This document shows positions 45,137 through 54,094 of a stretch of 60,264 bases of DNA, in pieces (the first letter of the stretch is position 1; each line of letters begins with the position of its first letter). This DNA is from Sulfuritalea sp. (lineage in GTDB: Bacteria; Pseudomonadota; Gammaproteobacteria; Burkholderiales; Rhodocyclaceae), in contig JALHPU010000026.1 in assembly GCA_022842325.1 (NCBI GenBank), forward strand, positions 1 to 60,264, written 5' to 3'. The position numbers were made by a program, and so were the translations under genes. Below the pieces are notes generated by a model. That model was not told where the DNA came from. It did not search any database and was given only the letters and a program-made list of their open reading frames with translations.

Positions 45137-45666
45137 GGCAAGAAAGCCGAAGGGGTGCGAAAGCTCGGTTGTTCCAGATGTGCCCTATGGAATCAGAGAA
45201 GTCCCGGCAAAGCCGGCCAGAGGGATGAGTGATAGCCTTGCTTAGACTACCGACTGCGCAAGCGGCCATGAAATGGGGCGATAGCATGGCAAGAAGGAAA
45301 CGGCGGAACCACTCGACGACTACCGGAAGGCCAACACCAGCAAAAAGGCCGCCGGGACTTCCATCTACCGCTACCTGCTGCGGAACCTGGCCATTGAACG
45401 GTCGAACCAGGTTTGGGCGGCCGACATCATCTACATCCCGATGCGCCGTAGCTTCGTCTATCTGGTCGACGTGGTGGATTGGTTCTCCAAGAAGGTCTTG
45501 GCCCGGCGGGTAACCGGCAACCGCAGGGCTCCACTTATCCCCACCGAAATTCTGTCCGATCAAAAGAGGCCACCTCTCCACACGTTGAGCCAAATTTGAA
45601 ACTACGCAGCGTCAAATTCTTCATTACAGCCATTTAGCATAAATGCTGGGCAAAACACACGTTCGC
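45137..45666 (+). other. Gap with transposase debris
   Basis: 530 bp whose only recognisable content is an IS3 orfB fragment (listed separately). The remainder has no supported gene. Confidence 0.4.
45313..45537 (+). pseudogene. IS3-family orfB fragment
   Basis: In the frame around 45366 the plus strand reads NTSKKAAGTSIYRYLLRNLA, NQVWAADIIYIPM and FVYLVDVVDWFSKKVLARRV. This is the start of the DDE catalytic domain of an IS3-type transposase (first Asp in ADIIYIPM). Neither the N-terminal half nor the rest of the catalytic domain remains. It is unrelated in sequence to the intact IS3 copy at 51545-52837. Confidence 0.8.
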
Positions 45667-46881
45667 CTAAGTGGATGGCTTCAGCTGATCAGGGCTGATG
45701 CCAAGGAGAGGTCTAAGAAAATAGAGCCCCACAATTGGACCGGGCAAGAGGAGCCAAGAAACGTTACTCCCCAGCGACTCCACCAGTGATGTAATCAGCG
45801 TAATCGATAGTACGGTAATGAAGAAGCCGACGCTGTTCTGAATCGCAAGCGCACTCCCAACCAGCTCAGGAGGGCAAACGCGTGCAGCTACCGCAGAAAA
45901 CTGTGCCGAGTCAGCAATGACCGCAATTCCCCAGATCCCCAAGACTGCGATTGCGATTACCAGTCCGGCCTGTGCAAATAGAGGATAGATCGCGCAAATA
46001 AATCCAGACAAGGCAAGTGCTCCAGCCGCAACTTTCGGGCTACCAAATCGCTTACTAAGAAAACCCGCCGTTACACACCCTAAGGCTCCAATTCCGATGA
46101 TGGCAAAGGAAAGACCAGAAATTGTCGTGTTCTGAATGGCTGCCGGTACATGTGCCCGAATGATCAAGTCAGTTACCAGAAACGGCACGATAGTCCAGAA
46201 TGCATAAAGCTCCCACATGTGCCCAAAGTACCCCATTGCACATGATCGAAAATTGCGTTGCCCAAACACCATCAACGCCGCCCCCCATTTGATTCTCGGC
46301 CTATGCTGAGAACGGACGAGAAAAGGGCCATCCCCTAGTAGAAATATCACTACCCCGCCCAAGATTGCCAAAACACTCGACGTTAATACGACACCCTGCC
46401 AAGAGAGATCGGCTCCGGCAGCCCTAACGCCGTGAGGTAAAGCTGTTCCCAGTGTGAGCATGGCCACCAACAAACCCAAGGTCGAACCAGCATTTCCCTT
46501 GGTCCAGGCAATGACCATTTTCATTCCCAGAGGGTAGATTCCGGCTAGGCAAAGCCCAACTGCAAACCGGGTCGCGATGGCTTGATTGAGGCCATTACAT
46601 CCCAATGCAAAATATCCGTTGAGGACAGCCCCAAGAAGGCTTGCAAGGGCGAATATTCGGCTTGCCGCAAATCTATCTGCGAGGCCAGACGTTGCCAGCA
46701 ACAATGTTCCAAGAATGAATCCAATCTGAACGGAACTTGTCAGATACCCAAGATCAGTCGTGCTCAACTGCCACGCCCTCACCAAGTCTGGTGCAGCACT
46801 ATTAGGACTGAACCAGAGCGAGGTGCCGAAAAGCTGAGCCAGTACGATGACAGCTACTGGATTGGAGCGAAGCCAGTTCAT
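45667..46881 (-). CDS. MFS transporter, cassette 2
   Basis: A 404-residue inner-membrane transporter with about 12 hydrophobic segments. It starts MNWLRSNPVAVIVLAQLFGT and has GLADRFAASRIFALASLLGA after TM2, the loop-2/3 position of the MFS signature, and YPLGMKMVIAWTKGN. I chose ATG 46881 because it overlaps the hydratase stop (ATGA), showing translational coupling; a longer frame adds 9 residues inside that gene. It is the last gene of the cassette-2 operon and could import the substrate or export a product. Confidence 0.85.
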   Translation of the reverse strand: MNWLRSNPVAVIVLAQLFGTSLWFSPNSAAPDLVRAWQLSTTDLGYLTSSVQIGFILGTLLLATSGLADRFAASRIFALASLLGAVLNGYFALGCNGLNQAIATRFAVGLCLAGIYPLGMKMVIAWTKGNAGSTLGLLVAMLTLGTALPHGVRAAGADLSWQGVVLTSSVLAILGGVVIFLLGDGPFLVRSQHRPRIKWGAALMVFGQRNFRSCAMGYFGHMWELYAFWTIVPFLVTDLIIRAHVPAAIQNTTISGLSFAIIGIGALGCVTAGFLSKRFGSPKVAAGALALSGFICAIYPLFAQAGLVIAIAVLGIWGIAVIADSAQFSAVAARVCPPELVGSALAIQNSVGFFITVLSITLITSLVESLGSNVSWLLLPGPIVGLYFLRPLLGISPDQLKPST

Positions 46882-47705
46882 TCGGCTTCGAAGCGCTTCG
46901 CCCGCCAAGCCAGCGCAGCTTGGAGCCCGTCTGCTCTCGCGATGTCCATGAACTTGACCTTGTCGGGCGAGCCATGCGACTCAATCGAATGATCTATGTC
47001 CAGCGCGGCAGACAGAGCAGCTTCCATTCCCTGGATATCGTATGTCTTATGGATAGCCTTCTTGGTCTGTTGCACAAGATCAGGATCCATCCGCGCGATA
47101 TTCCGTGCGATGCGCAGCGCCTTTTCCAGATGCTGGCCGGCCTCGACAACTTCTGAAACCAGCCCCATTTCCATCGCCAATTGAGCGTCTACATTGTCTT
47201 GTCCGCTGAAGATGATCCGCTTTGCGTGTTTGGGCGATGCCAGCCAAGGCAATAGCATCGTAACGATCCCAGCTCCAAAACGAAGCTCAGGCTCTCCGAA
47301 CACAGCGTCTGTACTCGCCACAGTAATATCGCAAGCGAGTGCCATTTCAAATGCACCGGCGACACAAGGACCATGAACTGCCGCTATGGTCGGCTTCGGG
47401 CAGCGCCAAAACAGCATCGTCGTATCGAAATCAAGATCCAGAATCTCGCGCCAGACCTTGGGACCCTTTGGATTTCGTTGCATCTGATCCTTTAGATCGA
47501 AGCCCGATGAAAAGCCACGACCTGCTCCGCTCAAAACAATGGCCCTTACGTCATCATCCTGCACGAATGTAGCCATGGCACTACCTATCTCCAGCAGCAT
47601 GTCTTTGGACAACGCATTCAATCGCTCCGGGCGGTGCAATTGAAGGTGCCCCACACCATCCTGCTTCTCAACACGAATTAGCTGATACGTGGTGCCAATA
47701 CTCAT
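46878..47705 (-). CDS. Enoyl-CoA hydratase/isomerase, cassette 2
   Basis: A 275-residue crotonase-fold protein. The oxyanion-hole segments are GRGFSSGFDLKDQ and VHGPCVAGAFEMALACDITV. FGEPELRFGAGIVTMLLPWL replaces the common PE...G.PG segment, and the usual GG pair of hydratases is absent. The exact reaction (hydration, isomerisation, hydrolysis or decarboxylation) is uncertain. TAGGAGT precedes the ATG at 47705. It overlaps the MFS gene downstream. Confidence 0.87.
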   Translation of the reverse strand: MSIGTTYQLIRVEKQDGVGHLQLHRPERLNALSKDMLLEIGSAMATFVQDDDVRAIVLSGAGRGFSSGFDLKDQMQRNPKGPKVWREILDLDFDTTMLFWRCPKPTIAAVHGPCVAGAFEMALACDITVASTDAVFGEPELRFGAGIVTMLLPWLASPKHAKRIIFSGQDNVDAQLAMEMGLVSEVVEAGQHLEKALRIARNIARMDPDLVQQTKKAIHKTYDIQGMEAALSAALDIDHSIESHGSPDKVKFMDIARADGLQAALAWRAKRFEAE

Positions 47706-47731
47706 GAGCTACTCCTATCCATTGTTTGTCG

Positions 47732-49234
47732 TTAAGACTCAACAGGATGAATATTGCCGGATTCGATCCAACGACCGAGTTGTCCCCGATCGATTTTTCC
47801 TGTCCTGCCCGTTGGTAGCGTGTCACCGATGTAATAATAATCCGGGCACTTAAATTTCTCCAAGTACTCGGTGAGTTCATTCTTAATTGCCTTTACAGTG
47901 ACAGCCTCTCCCGCCTTGGGAACAATATAGGCGTGGAGTCGCTGACCGAGAATCGGATCAGCAAGACCCGTCACCATCGCGACACCAACGCCTGAACACT
48001 TCATCAATGCGCGCTCGACTTCAAGCGGAGTGATCTTGTTTCCTCCTCGGACGATCAGTTCCTTTAGTCGCCCAACAATAGTTACATAGCCCGCTTCGTC
48101 ACGCGTAGCCAAATCCCCAGTCCGGAACCAACCGTTACTGAAAGCGCTGATCGTGAGATCCTCATCGCCCAGGTAGCCTTCCATGACATACGGCGATTTG
48201 ATTTGCAACTCACCTGACATTTGGAATTCACATTCCTTACCCTTGGAATCGACAATACGATACGAAATGCCTGGCGCTGGCTTGCCAATGCTCGCCTCGT
48301 ATTGAGGATAGTCAGCCGGATCGAGATAGAAGTCGCTAGTTGATGTTTCGGTCAATCCATAGACGTCGAACAGCACGGCCGGATCAATGAAGGTGCGCAA
48401 GCTTGCCGAAAGCTGCTTGCCAAGCGGCTCACCTCCAATTACTACCTGGCGAAGAAACCGCTTCTCCTTTAGACGCAGTTTGAAGCCTTCGAGCTCGACT
48501 GCACTTAGAGTTCCGAAGGTCGCCCGAATCATTGTGGGAACCACGCCAACGAAGGTAACCTTTTCGGCAATCAATGTTTCCAGGAAGGCCGAAGGGGTGA
48601 ACCGCGACATGGTGACCACTCGACCCCCATTCAACAGCGTTATTAGAGCAACCCAGATTCCGAAACTAAATGTGTTGTTCAGCACAAGTAGCGAAACTGT
48701 GTCGACTGTTGGTTCAAACAGTCGAGTGTTCTGCCGTAACTTCCCTCGGAAGGCACTATGCGAAATCACCGCACCTTTGGGCTGCCCAGTAGAGCCCGAC
48801 GTAAAGATCACCAATGCTGCTTTTTGGAGCAAGCGCTTTCTTTCTTCCGTTGGGCGTTCGCATAGCCCCAACGAGGTAAAGCACGTTGGCCATTGTCCCG
48901 CCAGCATATCGATCGCTCCCACGCATTGCGCTTTGGCCTGAATACCAGCCACGACATCCTGCGGGGATGTGCGGTGAACAGGAATCACCGCAGCTCCAGC
49001 AATCCATACCCCCAACAGTGCCACGAAGTCGCTAGGATGATTGGAGCACTTAACCATCACCGAAGTTGATTCACCGGCACCCGACTCGCGGAGTCTCTGG
49101 CCGAGACGGGTCGCCTCGGCCAGAAGATTTCCGTAACTGACGGAGACACCTTCGCCATCGATCGCTATACGGCTTGAGTGCTCCTTACAAGCGGACACCA
49201 GATCATCTGTTACTTCATTAGACGAAATATCCAT
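47732..49234 (-). CDS. Acyl-CoA ligase (AMP-forming), cassette 2
   Basis: A 500-residue adenylate-forming enzyme. Motifs are VIFTSGSTGQPKGAVISHSA (A3), DVYGLTETSTSD (A5), WFRTGDLATRDEAGYVTIVG (A7), RLKELIVRGGNKITPLEVER (A8) and LPTGRTGKIDRGQL with the catalytic Lys. ATG 49234 has GGAG at a good distance; a TTG three bases earlier is less likely. Weakly similar in motifs to the cassette-1 ligase, it probably activates the acid imported by the cassette-2 transporter. Confidence 0.92.
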   Translation of the reverse strand: MDISSNEVTDDLVSACKEHSSRIAIDGEGVSVSYGNLLAEATRLGQRLRESGAGESTSVMVKCSNHPSDFVALLGVWIAGAAVIPVHRTSPQDVVAGIQAKAQCVGAIDMLAGQWPTCFTSLGLCERPTEERKRLLQKAALVIFTSGSTGQPKGAVISHSAFRGKLRQNTRLFEPTVDTVSLLVLNNTFSFGIWVALITLLNGGRVVTMSRFTPSAFLETLIAEKVTFVGVVPTMIRATFGTLSAVELEGFKLRLKEKRFLRQVVIGGEPLGKQLSASLRTFIDPAVLFDVYGLTETSTSDFYLDPADYPQYEASIGKPAPGISYRIVDSKGKECEFQMSGELQIKSPYVMEGYLGDEDLTISAFSNGWFRTGDLATRDEAGYVTIVGRLKELIVRGGNKITPLEVERALMKCSGVGVAMVTGLADPILGQRLHAYIVPKAGEAVTVKAIKNELTEYLEKFKCPDYYYIGDTLPTGRTGKIDRGQLGRWIESGNIHPVES

Positions 49235-49267
49235 CAATCAAAACTCCATCAGGTTGTCGCCACCCGC

Positions 49268-50263
49268 TCAATTGACGCTAACAAGCACGCGTCCCTGGAG
49301 ATTGCCCGCCAACATATCCTCAGCAGCCTGGAGAGCTTCTGACAACGGTACTACCCGAGAGGTGATCTTCTCGAGGACGTCACCGGGCAAATCTTTGACG
49401 AGTCGCTCCCAGGCTGGAATGCGATCCTTGCTGGGAAGCATGACGGAATCCACTCCAACCAGCTTGACTGCGCGCAAGATGAAGGGCATTACCGTCGTCG
49501 GCAGATCGGCCCCGCCTGCTAATCCACAGGCGGCCACAACACCGTTGTAGTCCATTTCAGCAAGAACCCGCGCAAGTACCTTGGAGCCAACCGTATCGAT
49601 AGCCCCGGACCACTTTTGAGATTCCAATGGGCGGGCGGACTCGGCCCACTCTGGCCCATTGACGACCGCTGATGCCCCCAGTTCTTTTACATAAGCTTCT
49701 TTGGTAGGATCTCCCGTGAGGGCCGAGACGTTGTACCCAAGTCGGCTCAACACGGCAACGGCAACACTGCCTACCCCGCCAGCCGCACCGGTTACCAGTA
49801 TCGGACCTGAGGAGGGTGTAACGCCGGCGCGCTCTAGCGCGAGTACGCAAAGCATCCCAGTAAACCCTGCCGTACCAACCATCATGGCTTGCCGCGTTGT
49901 AAAACCATTGGGCAATGGAACAAGCCACTCGCTCTTTACTCGCTGGAATCGGCTATAGCCGCCCCAGTACTTTTCTCCAACACTCCAGCCCGTCAGTACA
50001 ACCTTGGTTCCGGGTGTGTATGCGGGATTCCGAGACTCGACTACTGTGCCCGCGAAATCGATCCCTGGAACCATCGGCCAAGTACGCACGATTTTGCCTT
50101 TACCGGTAAGTGCCAAGGCGTCTTTGTAGTTCAAGGTCGAATAGTCGACTTCGACGAGCGTATCGTTATCTGGTAAATCGGCGAACGTCAGGGCTTCGAG
50201 TTGGGCTTTAGTGGCTTTTCCCTCTTCGCGAAGCATCAACGCTTGAAAATGTTCCTGTGCCAT
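49268..50263 (-). CDS. Acrylyl-CoA reductase-like oxidoreductase (YhdH/AcuI type)
   Basis: A 331-residue zinc-free MDR oxidoreductase. DYSTLNYKDALALTGKGKIV and the FAGTVVESRNPAYTPG region, with TGWSVGEKYWGGYSRF, are hallmarks of YhdH/AcuI. The nucleotide loop is LVTGAAGGVGSVAVAVLSRL. Members reduce acryloyl-CoA to propionyl-CoA with NADPH. A related 2-enoyl-CoA is plausible here. I use ATG 50263 (AGAGGA upstream); the longer frame enters the neighbouring gene. It lies between the ligase and old-yellow-enzyme genes of the same operon. Confidence 0.9.
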   Translation of the reverse strand: MAQEHFQALMLREEGKATKAQLEALTFADLPDNDTLVEVDYSTLNYKDALALTGKGKIVRTWPMVPGIDFAGTVVESRNPAYTPGTKVVLTGWSVGEKYWGGYSRFQRVKSEWLVPLPNGFTTRQAMMVGTAGFTGMLCVLALERAGVTPSSGPILVTGAAGGVGSVAVAVLSRLGYNVSALTGDPTKEAYVKELGASAVVNGPEWAESARPLESQKWSGAIDTVGSKVLARVLAEMDYNGVVAACGLAGGADLPTTVMPFILRAVKLVGVDSVMLPSKDRIPAWERLVKDLPGDVLEKITSRVVPLSEALQAAEDMLAGNLQGRVLVSVN

Positions 50264-50342
50264 GTGTGTCCTCTTCTTTCGTAAGTTTGATTCGCAGGTA
50301 CAACTGATGAAAGGGTCTCGCGTACCCTCGCAAGCTTTCGGA

Positions 50343-51545
50343 TTAACTGGTTGCTTCGGCGCATTCTGATGCTGCGCAATTGGGCAAAGCCAATGGACTC
50401 CCGGCACCTGAATACCCAGCCTGGAGCAGACCCTTGGTTCGCTTCTGTAGCCACCATCCCGCTGTCTGATGCCATTTCTCAAAGTTCGGATCTGCACCAA
50501 GCTCTTGCGCCGCGTGATGAGCCCAATAGGGGTCATAAAGTGCCTGGCGCCCGAGCGCGATCAAATCCGCCTGGCCGTTCTGCAAGATTTCTTCCGCCTG
50601 GTCGGAACTGAGAATCAGGCCAACGGCCGACGTGGCAATTTCCGAGTCCTTTCGCAATCGGTCGGCGTGCTCCACTTGATAACCAGGCAAACGGAATGTG
50701 TTTTCGACGGCAGCCGCCTGCCGAAGTCCTCCTGACGAACAGTCGATCAGATCAACGCCACAGACCTTGAGTTCTCGCGCCAGAATTACCGAGTCCTCGA
50801 TTTTCCAACCCTCTGGATGACCATCAACGCTCGATATCCTGAAGAACAACGGCTTTTGCTGGGGCCAATTTGCGCGAACGGCTTTGGCGACCTCGAGAGC
50901 GAAGCGCATCCGCCCCGAACGATCACCGCCGTAGGCATCCGTCCGCTTGTTGATCTGTGGGGTCAGGAAACTCGCAATCAGGTAGCCATGCCCACCATGG
51001 ATCTCGATGACATCAAATCCTGCTGCATCTGCTCGAATGGCTGCACGAGCAAAGCTTTCAACAATTCCATGGATCTGGTCTTGTGTTAGCTCAGAGGGAA
51101 CGACGCAGCCCGGTCCAAGTGCTTCTGCTGTCGGACTGACAAGTGGCCATGGCTTTTCACCGCGCGCAATGTCGGTCTCATCCAAGGGACCAAAGCCTTG
51201 CCAGGGTCGTTGTGTCGATCCCTTACGTCCGCAGTGATTCAACTGGATCCCTGTTGCGGATCCAATTCCATGGAGGAAATCACAGATTCGACGTAGCCCC
51301 GGAATATGGTCGTCTGACCAGATTCCCAAGTCGCCCGGGGCAATGCGGGCATCCCTTTCGATGGCGGTGGCTTCGGTCATGATGAGACCGAAGCCACCAA
51401 GCGCAAATTTTCCCAAATGAACCAGCGCATAGTCGCTAGCGAAGCCTTCTACGGCAGAGTGCTGATTCATTGGCGCCAGCATGATCCGATTCGGAATAGT
51501 GAGTCCCCGAATCTTTAGCGGCTCAAAAAGCTTGGGTTGATTCAT
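50343..51545 (-). CDS. Old-yellow-enzyme family flavin oxidoreductase (YqjM-like)
   Basis: A 400-residue FMN-dependent TIM-barrel reductase for activated C=C bonds. It has IPNRIMLAPMNQHSAVEGFA, LIMTEATAIERDARI, QLNHCGRKGSTQRPW, IHGGHGYLIASFLTPQINKR and YGGDRSGRMRFALEV. The C-terminal part has ALGRQALYDPYWAHHAA. The start codon spans the left end of an IS3 element: two bases are chromosomal and the A comes from the IS. Removing the IS with one TCA copy would leave GTG as start. Expression now depends on read-through or signals in the IS end, which offers GGGGGAAG five bases upstream. Confidence 0.9.
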   Translation of the reverse strand: MNQPKLFEPLKIRGLTIPNRIMLAPMNQHSAVEGFASDYALVHLGKFALGGFGLIMTEATAIERDARIAPGDLGIWSDDHIPGLRRICDFLHGIGSATGIQLNHCGRKGSTQRPWQGFGPLDETDIARGEKPWPLVSPTAEALGPGCVVPSELTQDQIHGIVESFARAAIRADAAGFDVIEIHGGHGYLIASFLTPQINKRTDAYGGDRSGRMRFALEVAKAVRANWPQQKPLFFRISSVDGHPEGWKIEDSVILARELKVCGVDLIDCSSGGLRQAAAVENTFRLPGYQVEHADRLRKDSEIATSAVGLILSSDQAEEILQNGQADLIALGRQALYDPYWAHHAAQELGADPNFEKWHQTAGWWLQKRTKGLLQAGYSGAGSPLALPNCAASECAEATS

Positions 51546-51599
51546 GAGCTTCCCCCGAAATTTCGTCTTCCAAGAGATGGGGTATAACGCCCCGGCAAA

Positions 51600-51911
51600 T
51601 TGGAAGGAGAATTGAAGTTGAAAAAGATACCGAAGCAGGAATACACGCCCGAGTTTCGGGAACTGGCGGTAAAGCGGGTGAAGGCGGGCCAGACGGCGGG
51701 CGCGGTAGCGAAGGAACTGGGTCTGATCGAGCAGACCTTGCGCAACTGGGTCAAGGCATTCGACGCGGGCAAGCTCAACGGCCCCGGCACGAAGCAGGTC
51801 ACGCCGGAGCAGATGGAACTCTCTCGGGTGCGTGCCGAGAATCTGCGGCTCAGGCGGGAGAACGAAATCCTAAAAAAAGCGGCGGCGTACTTTGCGAGAG
51901 AAGCACTGTGA
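51600..51911 (+). CDS. IS3 OrfA, transposase subunit
   Basis: A protein of about 100 residues with an HTH_8-type helix-turn-helix (YTPEFRELAVKRVKAGQTAG, LIEQTLRNWVKAF) and a C-terminal leucine zipper (LSRVRAENLRLRRENEILKK). No ATG is available; TTG at 51600, 51612 or 51618 may be used, and AAGGAGAA at 51603-51610 favours the last. It overlaps orfB by 4 bp and may form the OrfAB fusion by frameshifting. Confidence 0.9.
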   Translation: MEGELKLKKIPKQEYTPEFRELAVKRVKAGQTAGAVAKELGLIEQTLRNWVKAFDAGKLNGPGTKQVTPEQMELSRVRAENLRLRRENEILKKAAAYFAREAL

Positions 51912-52798
51912 AGTACGCCTGGATCGATGCGCACCGGGACGAATTTGAACTGGCGCCGATGTGCGACGCGCTGACAGTCAGCATGAGCGGCTACCGTTCC
52001 TGGAAGAGCGGCGGCAGTCCGACGCGGACACGGCTGACAGACGCGCAGATGCTGGCGCTGATTCAGGCCATCCACCAGGAACTGAAGGGCGCCTATGGAT
52101 CGCCGCGCATGGTGATGGAACTGCGCGACCGGGGATTTCCGGCGAGCAAGGAACGCGTCGAACGCCTGATGCGGGAGAACGGCATCCGGGCGCGGCACAA
52201 GCGACGCTTCAAGGCCACGACGGACTCCAGGCACTCGCTGCCGGTCGCACCGAACCTGCTGGCACGGGACTTCACGCCGGCGGCACCGAATCAGGTCTGG
52301 ACAGCTGACCTGACCTACATCTGGACCGATGAAGGTTGGCTGTATCTGGCCGTGGTCCTTGATTTGTTCAATAGGGAAGTCGTCGGCTGGTCGATCAAGC
52401 CGCGGATGACGGCGGACATCGTGATTGATGCGCTGACCATGGCGTGGTTCCGCAAGAAGCCGGCCCCCGGCTTGATCCATCACTCCGACCGGGGAAGCCA
52501 GTATGCGAGCCACGCCTTTCAGGCGCGGCTGGAAGAGTATGGAATGGTCTGCTCCATGAGCCGCAAGGGAAATTGCTGGGACAACGCGCCCACGGAGAGC
52601 TTCTTCAACAGTCTGAAGAATGAGCGGGTGCATGGCACCCGCTACGGTACGCAGGCCGAAGCGGAGACCGACCTGTTCGACTACATCGAACCGTTCTACA
52701 ACCGCAGGCGTCGCCATTCCACGCTCGGCTACGCCTCGCCCATGAAATTCCTGGAAGACTGGATCAGCACTCAGCATGAGCATCAATTGGCGGCATAA
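51908..52798 (+). CDS. IS3 OrfB, DDE transposase
   Basis: A 296-residue rve integrase-core protein starting with GTG at 51908 inside the orfA stop (GTGA). It has the HTH_21 region (LIQAIHQELKGAYGSPRMVM) and the catalytic Asp in WTADLTYIWTDEGWLYLAVV. The second Asp is in IHHSDRGSQYAS and the Glu in NCWDNAPTESFFNSLKNE. YNRRRRHSTLGYASPMKFLE is the typical end. All catalytic residues are present. Confidence 0.95.
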   Translation: MKYAWIDAHRDEFELAPMCDALTVSMSGYRSWKSGGSPTRTRLTDAQMLALIQAIHQELKGAYGSPRMVMELRDRGFPASKERVERLMRENGIRARHKRRFKATTDSRHSLPVAPNLLARDFTPAAPNQVWTADLTYIWTDEGWLYLAVVLDLFNREVVGWSIKPRMTADIVIDALTMAWFRKKPAPGLIHHSDRGSQYASHAFQARLEEYGMVCSMSRKGNCWDNAPTESFFNSLKNERVHGTRYGTQAEAETDLFDYIEPFYNRRRRHSTLGYASPMKFLEDWISTQHEHQLAA

Positions 52799-52865
52799 TG
52801 CCGTTGGGTTGGAAGACGAAAAACAGAGGGAAGCTCATCACGCCGTCACACCATGCCTTTATTGA

Positions 52866-54065
52866 TCAAAGTCCCTTGCAACCAAGGTCGGTCGGGTTGT
52901 ACTTGATTTGCTCCCAACCAATCGGCGTAGCGGTCTTCCAAGCGACAGATGCACCATATTTTGGAGTCGGCAGTGCCTGCGCTTCGGCAATGTAGGAACC
53001 AATCATCGCCTGGTGATCCTCTTTGCGGATCTTCAACTTGCCAAGCACTGTGTCTGCGGTGGTGGATTCCAGCGCCTTGATGACAGAATCGGTGCTCATG
53101 TCGCTAGCTGCATTAAGCGCCGCCAGCGTCAATTGCATCCCTGCGTAGGCGTTGATGGCCTGATATCCAGGAACCACTTTGTACTTGGCGACATAGGCTT
53201 TCACGAATTCAGCCACCTGAGGGTTGCTGTTTTCCTGTGTCCAAGAGGCCGTCAAACCGCCCGTGACCATGCCCACACCATTCTTGCCCAGCGCCTGGAG
53301 CATGGAATCAGGAATTCCAACGGGCACGATGAGGCTGTGATTGATCCCGAACCCACGGAGTTGATTGACGAACGCGGTCAAATCGTCGCCGACTGCTAGT
53401 GCGAGATACACCCCGTCTGCTGAGCTGGCTTGAATCTGGGAGATTGCGCTAGACCAGTCTGCGGTTCCCAGAGGGCGCCCGGCCTCACCCACAATTTTGA
53501 TACCAGGAACCTTTGCGAACTCTGCCTTGTTGCTGTGACCGTACACAAAGTCGTGGTAGACCACGAACCACTTCTTGGCGAGGAGATCTTTCCTTTGTTG
53601 CATCAGAACTGTGGTGCCCTTTGCAGCCAATGCGTCATTCGGTACGGTCCGGAAGAGATACCGACTGCACTTGTCCCCGGTAATAGCTACCGCTTGCCCA
53701 TTGGTCGTTATGATCGGCACGTTCAAGCGGTCCGCCTGAGCATTGATTGCCAGGGTGACTGCACTGCTCGCGCCGCCAATCAGCAGTACGGCCTTGTCAT
53801 CCACCTTTAACTTCTGGGCTTTCTTGAGACCCGTCTGCGGATTGCCTGCGGTGTCTTCTACGATGAGGCGCACCGGCTGACCCTTCACCTTGGCGCCCTG
53901 GGCTGCGAGCTCTAGGCCGTTTTTCATATCTGTACCGATGGCCGCCCAGTTGCCAGTCGTTGGTACAAATACGCCCAGCACAACCTCTTGTGCAAAACTT
54001 GCATGGGCCACGAATGCTGCTACAAGACCGACTGCGGTGGAATTCAATTTGGCACGATATTTCAT
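52866..54065 (-). CDS. Branched-chain-type ABC substrate-binding protein, cassette 2
   Basis: A 399-residue periplasmic LivK-like protein. The signal peptide (STAVGLVAAFVAHASFA) is followed by QEVVLGVFVPTTGNWAAIGT, DMKNGLELAAQGAKVKG and LLIGGASSAVTLAINAQADR. AAGGAGACAACTC precedes ATG 54065. It ends the transporter part of the cassette-2 operon and originally ran into the old-yellow-enzyme gene. It is clearly diverged from the cassette-1 binding protein, so the ligands may differ. Confidence 0.92.
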   Translation of the reverse strand: MKYRAKLNSTAVGLVAAFVAHASFAQEVVLGVFVPTTGNWAAIGTDMKNGLELAAQGAKVKGQPVRLIVEDTAGNPQTGLKKAQKLKVDDKAVLLIGGASSAVTLAINAQADRLNVPIITTNGQAVAITGDKCSRYLFRTVPNDALAAKGTTVLMQQRKDLLAKKWFVVYHDFVYGHSNKAEFAKVPGIKIVGEAGRPLGTADWSSAISQIQASSADGVYLALAVGDDLTAFVNQLRGFGINHSLIVPVGIPDSMLQALGKNGVGMVTGGLTASWTQENSNPQVAEFVKAYVAKYKVVPGYQAINAYAGMQLTLAALNAASDMSTDSVIKALESTTADTVLGKLKIRKEDHQAMIGSYIAEAQALPTPKYGASVAWKTATPIGWEQIKYNPTDLGCKGL

Positions 54066-54094
54066 GAGTTGTCTCCTTCGTTGGGTTGTTTGCA

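Larger units (their letters stand above)
51545..52837 (+). mobile_element. IS3-family insertion sequence, intact
   Basis: Inverted ends TGAGCTTCCC and GGGAAGCTCA, plus inner TTTCGTCTTCCAA and TTGGAAGACGAAA, bound a 1293-bp element with orfA and orfB. TCA is present on both sides (51542-51544 and 52838-52840), a 3-bp target duplication. It separates the binding-protein gene from the old-yellow-enzyme gene, which were only about 28 bp apart before insertion. Confidence 0.92.

Noticed and set aside
51542..52786. 414-codon minus-strand frame across the IS3 element
   Set aside because: Shadow of orfA/orfB, which have all catalytic residues.
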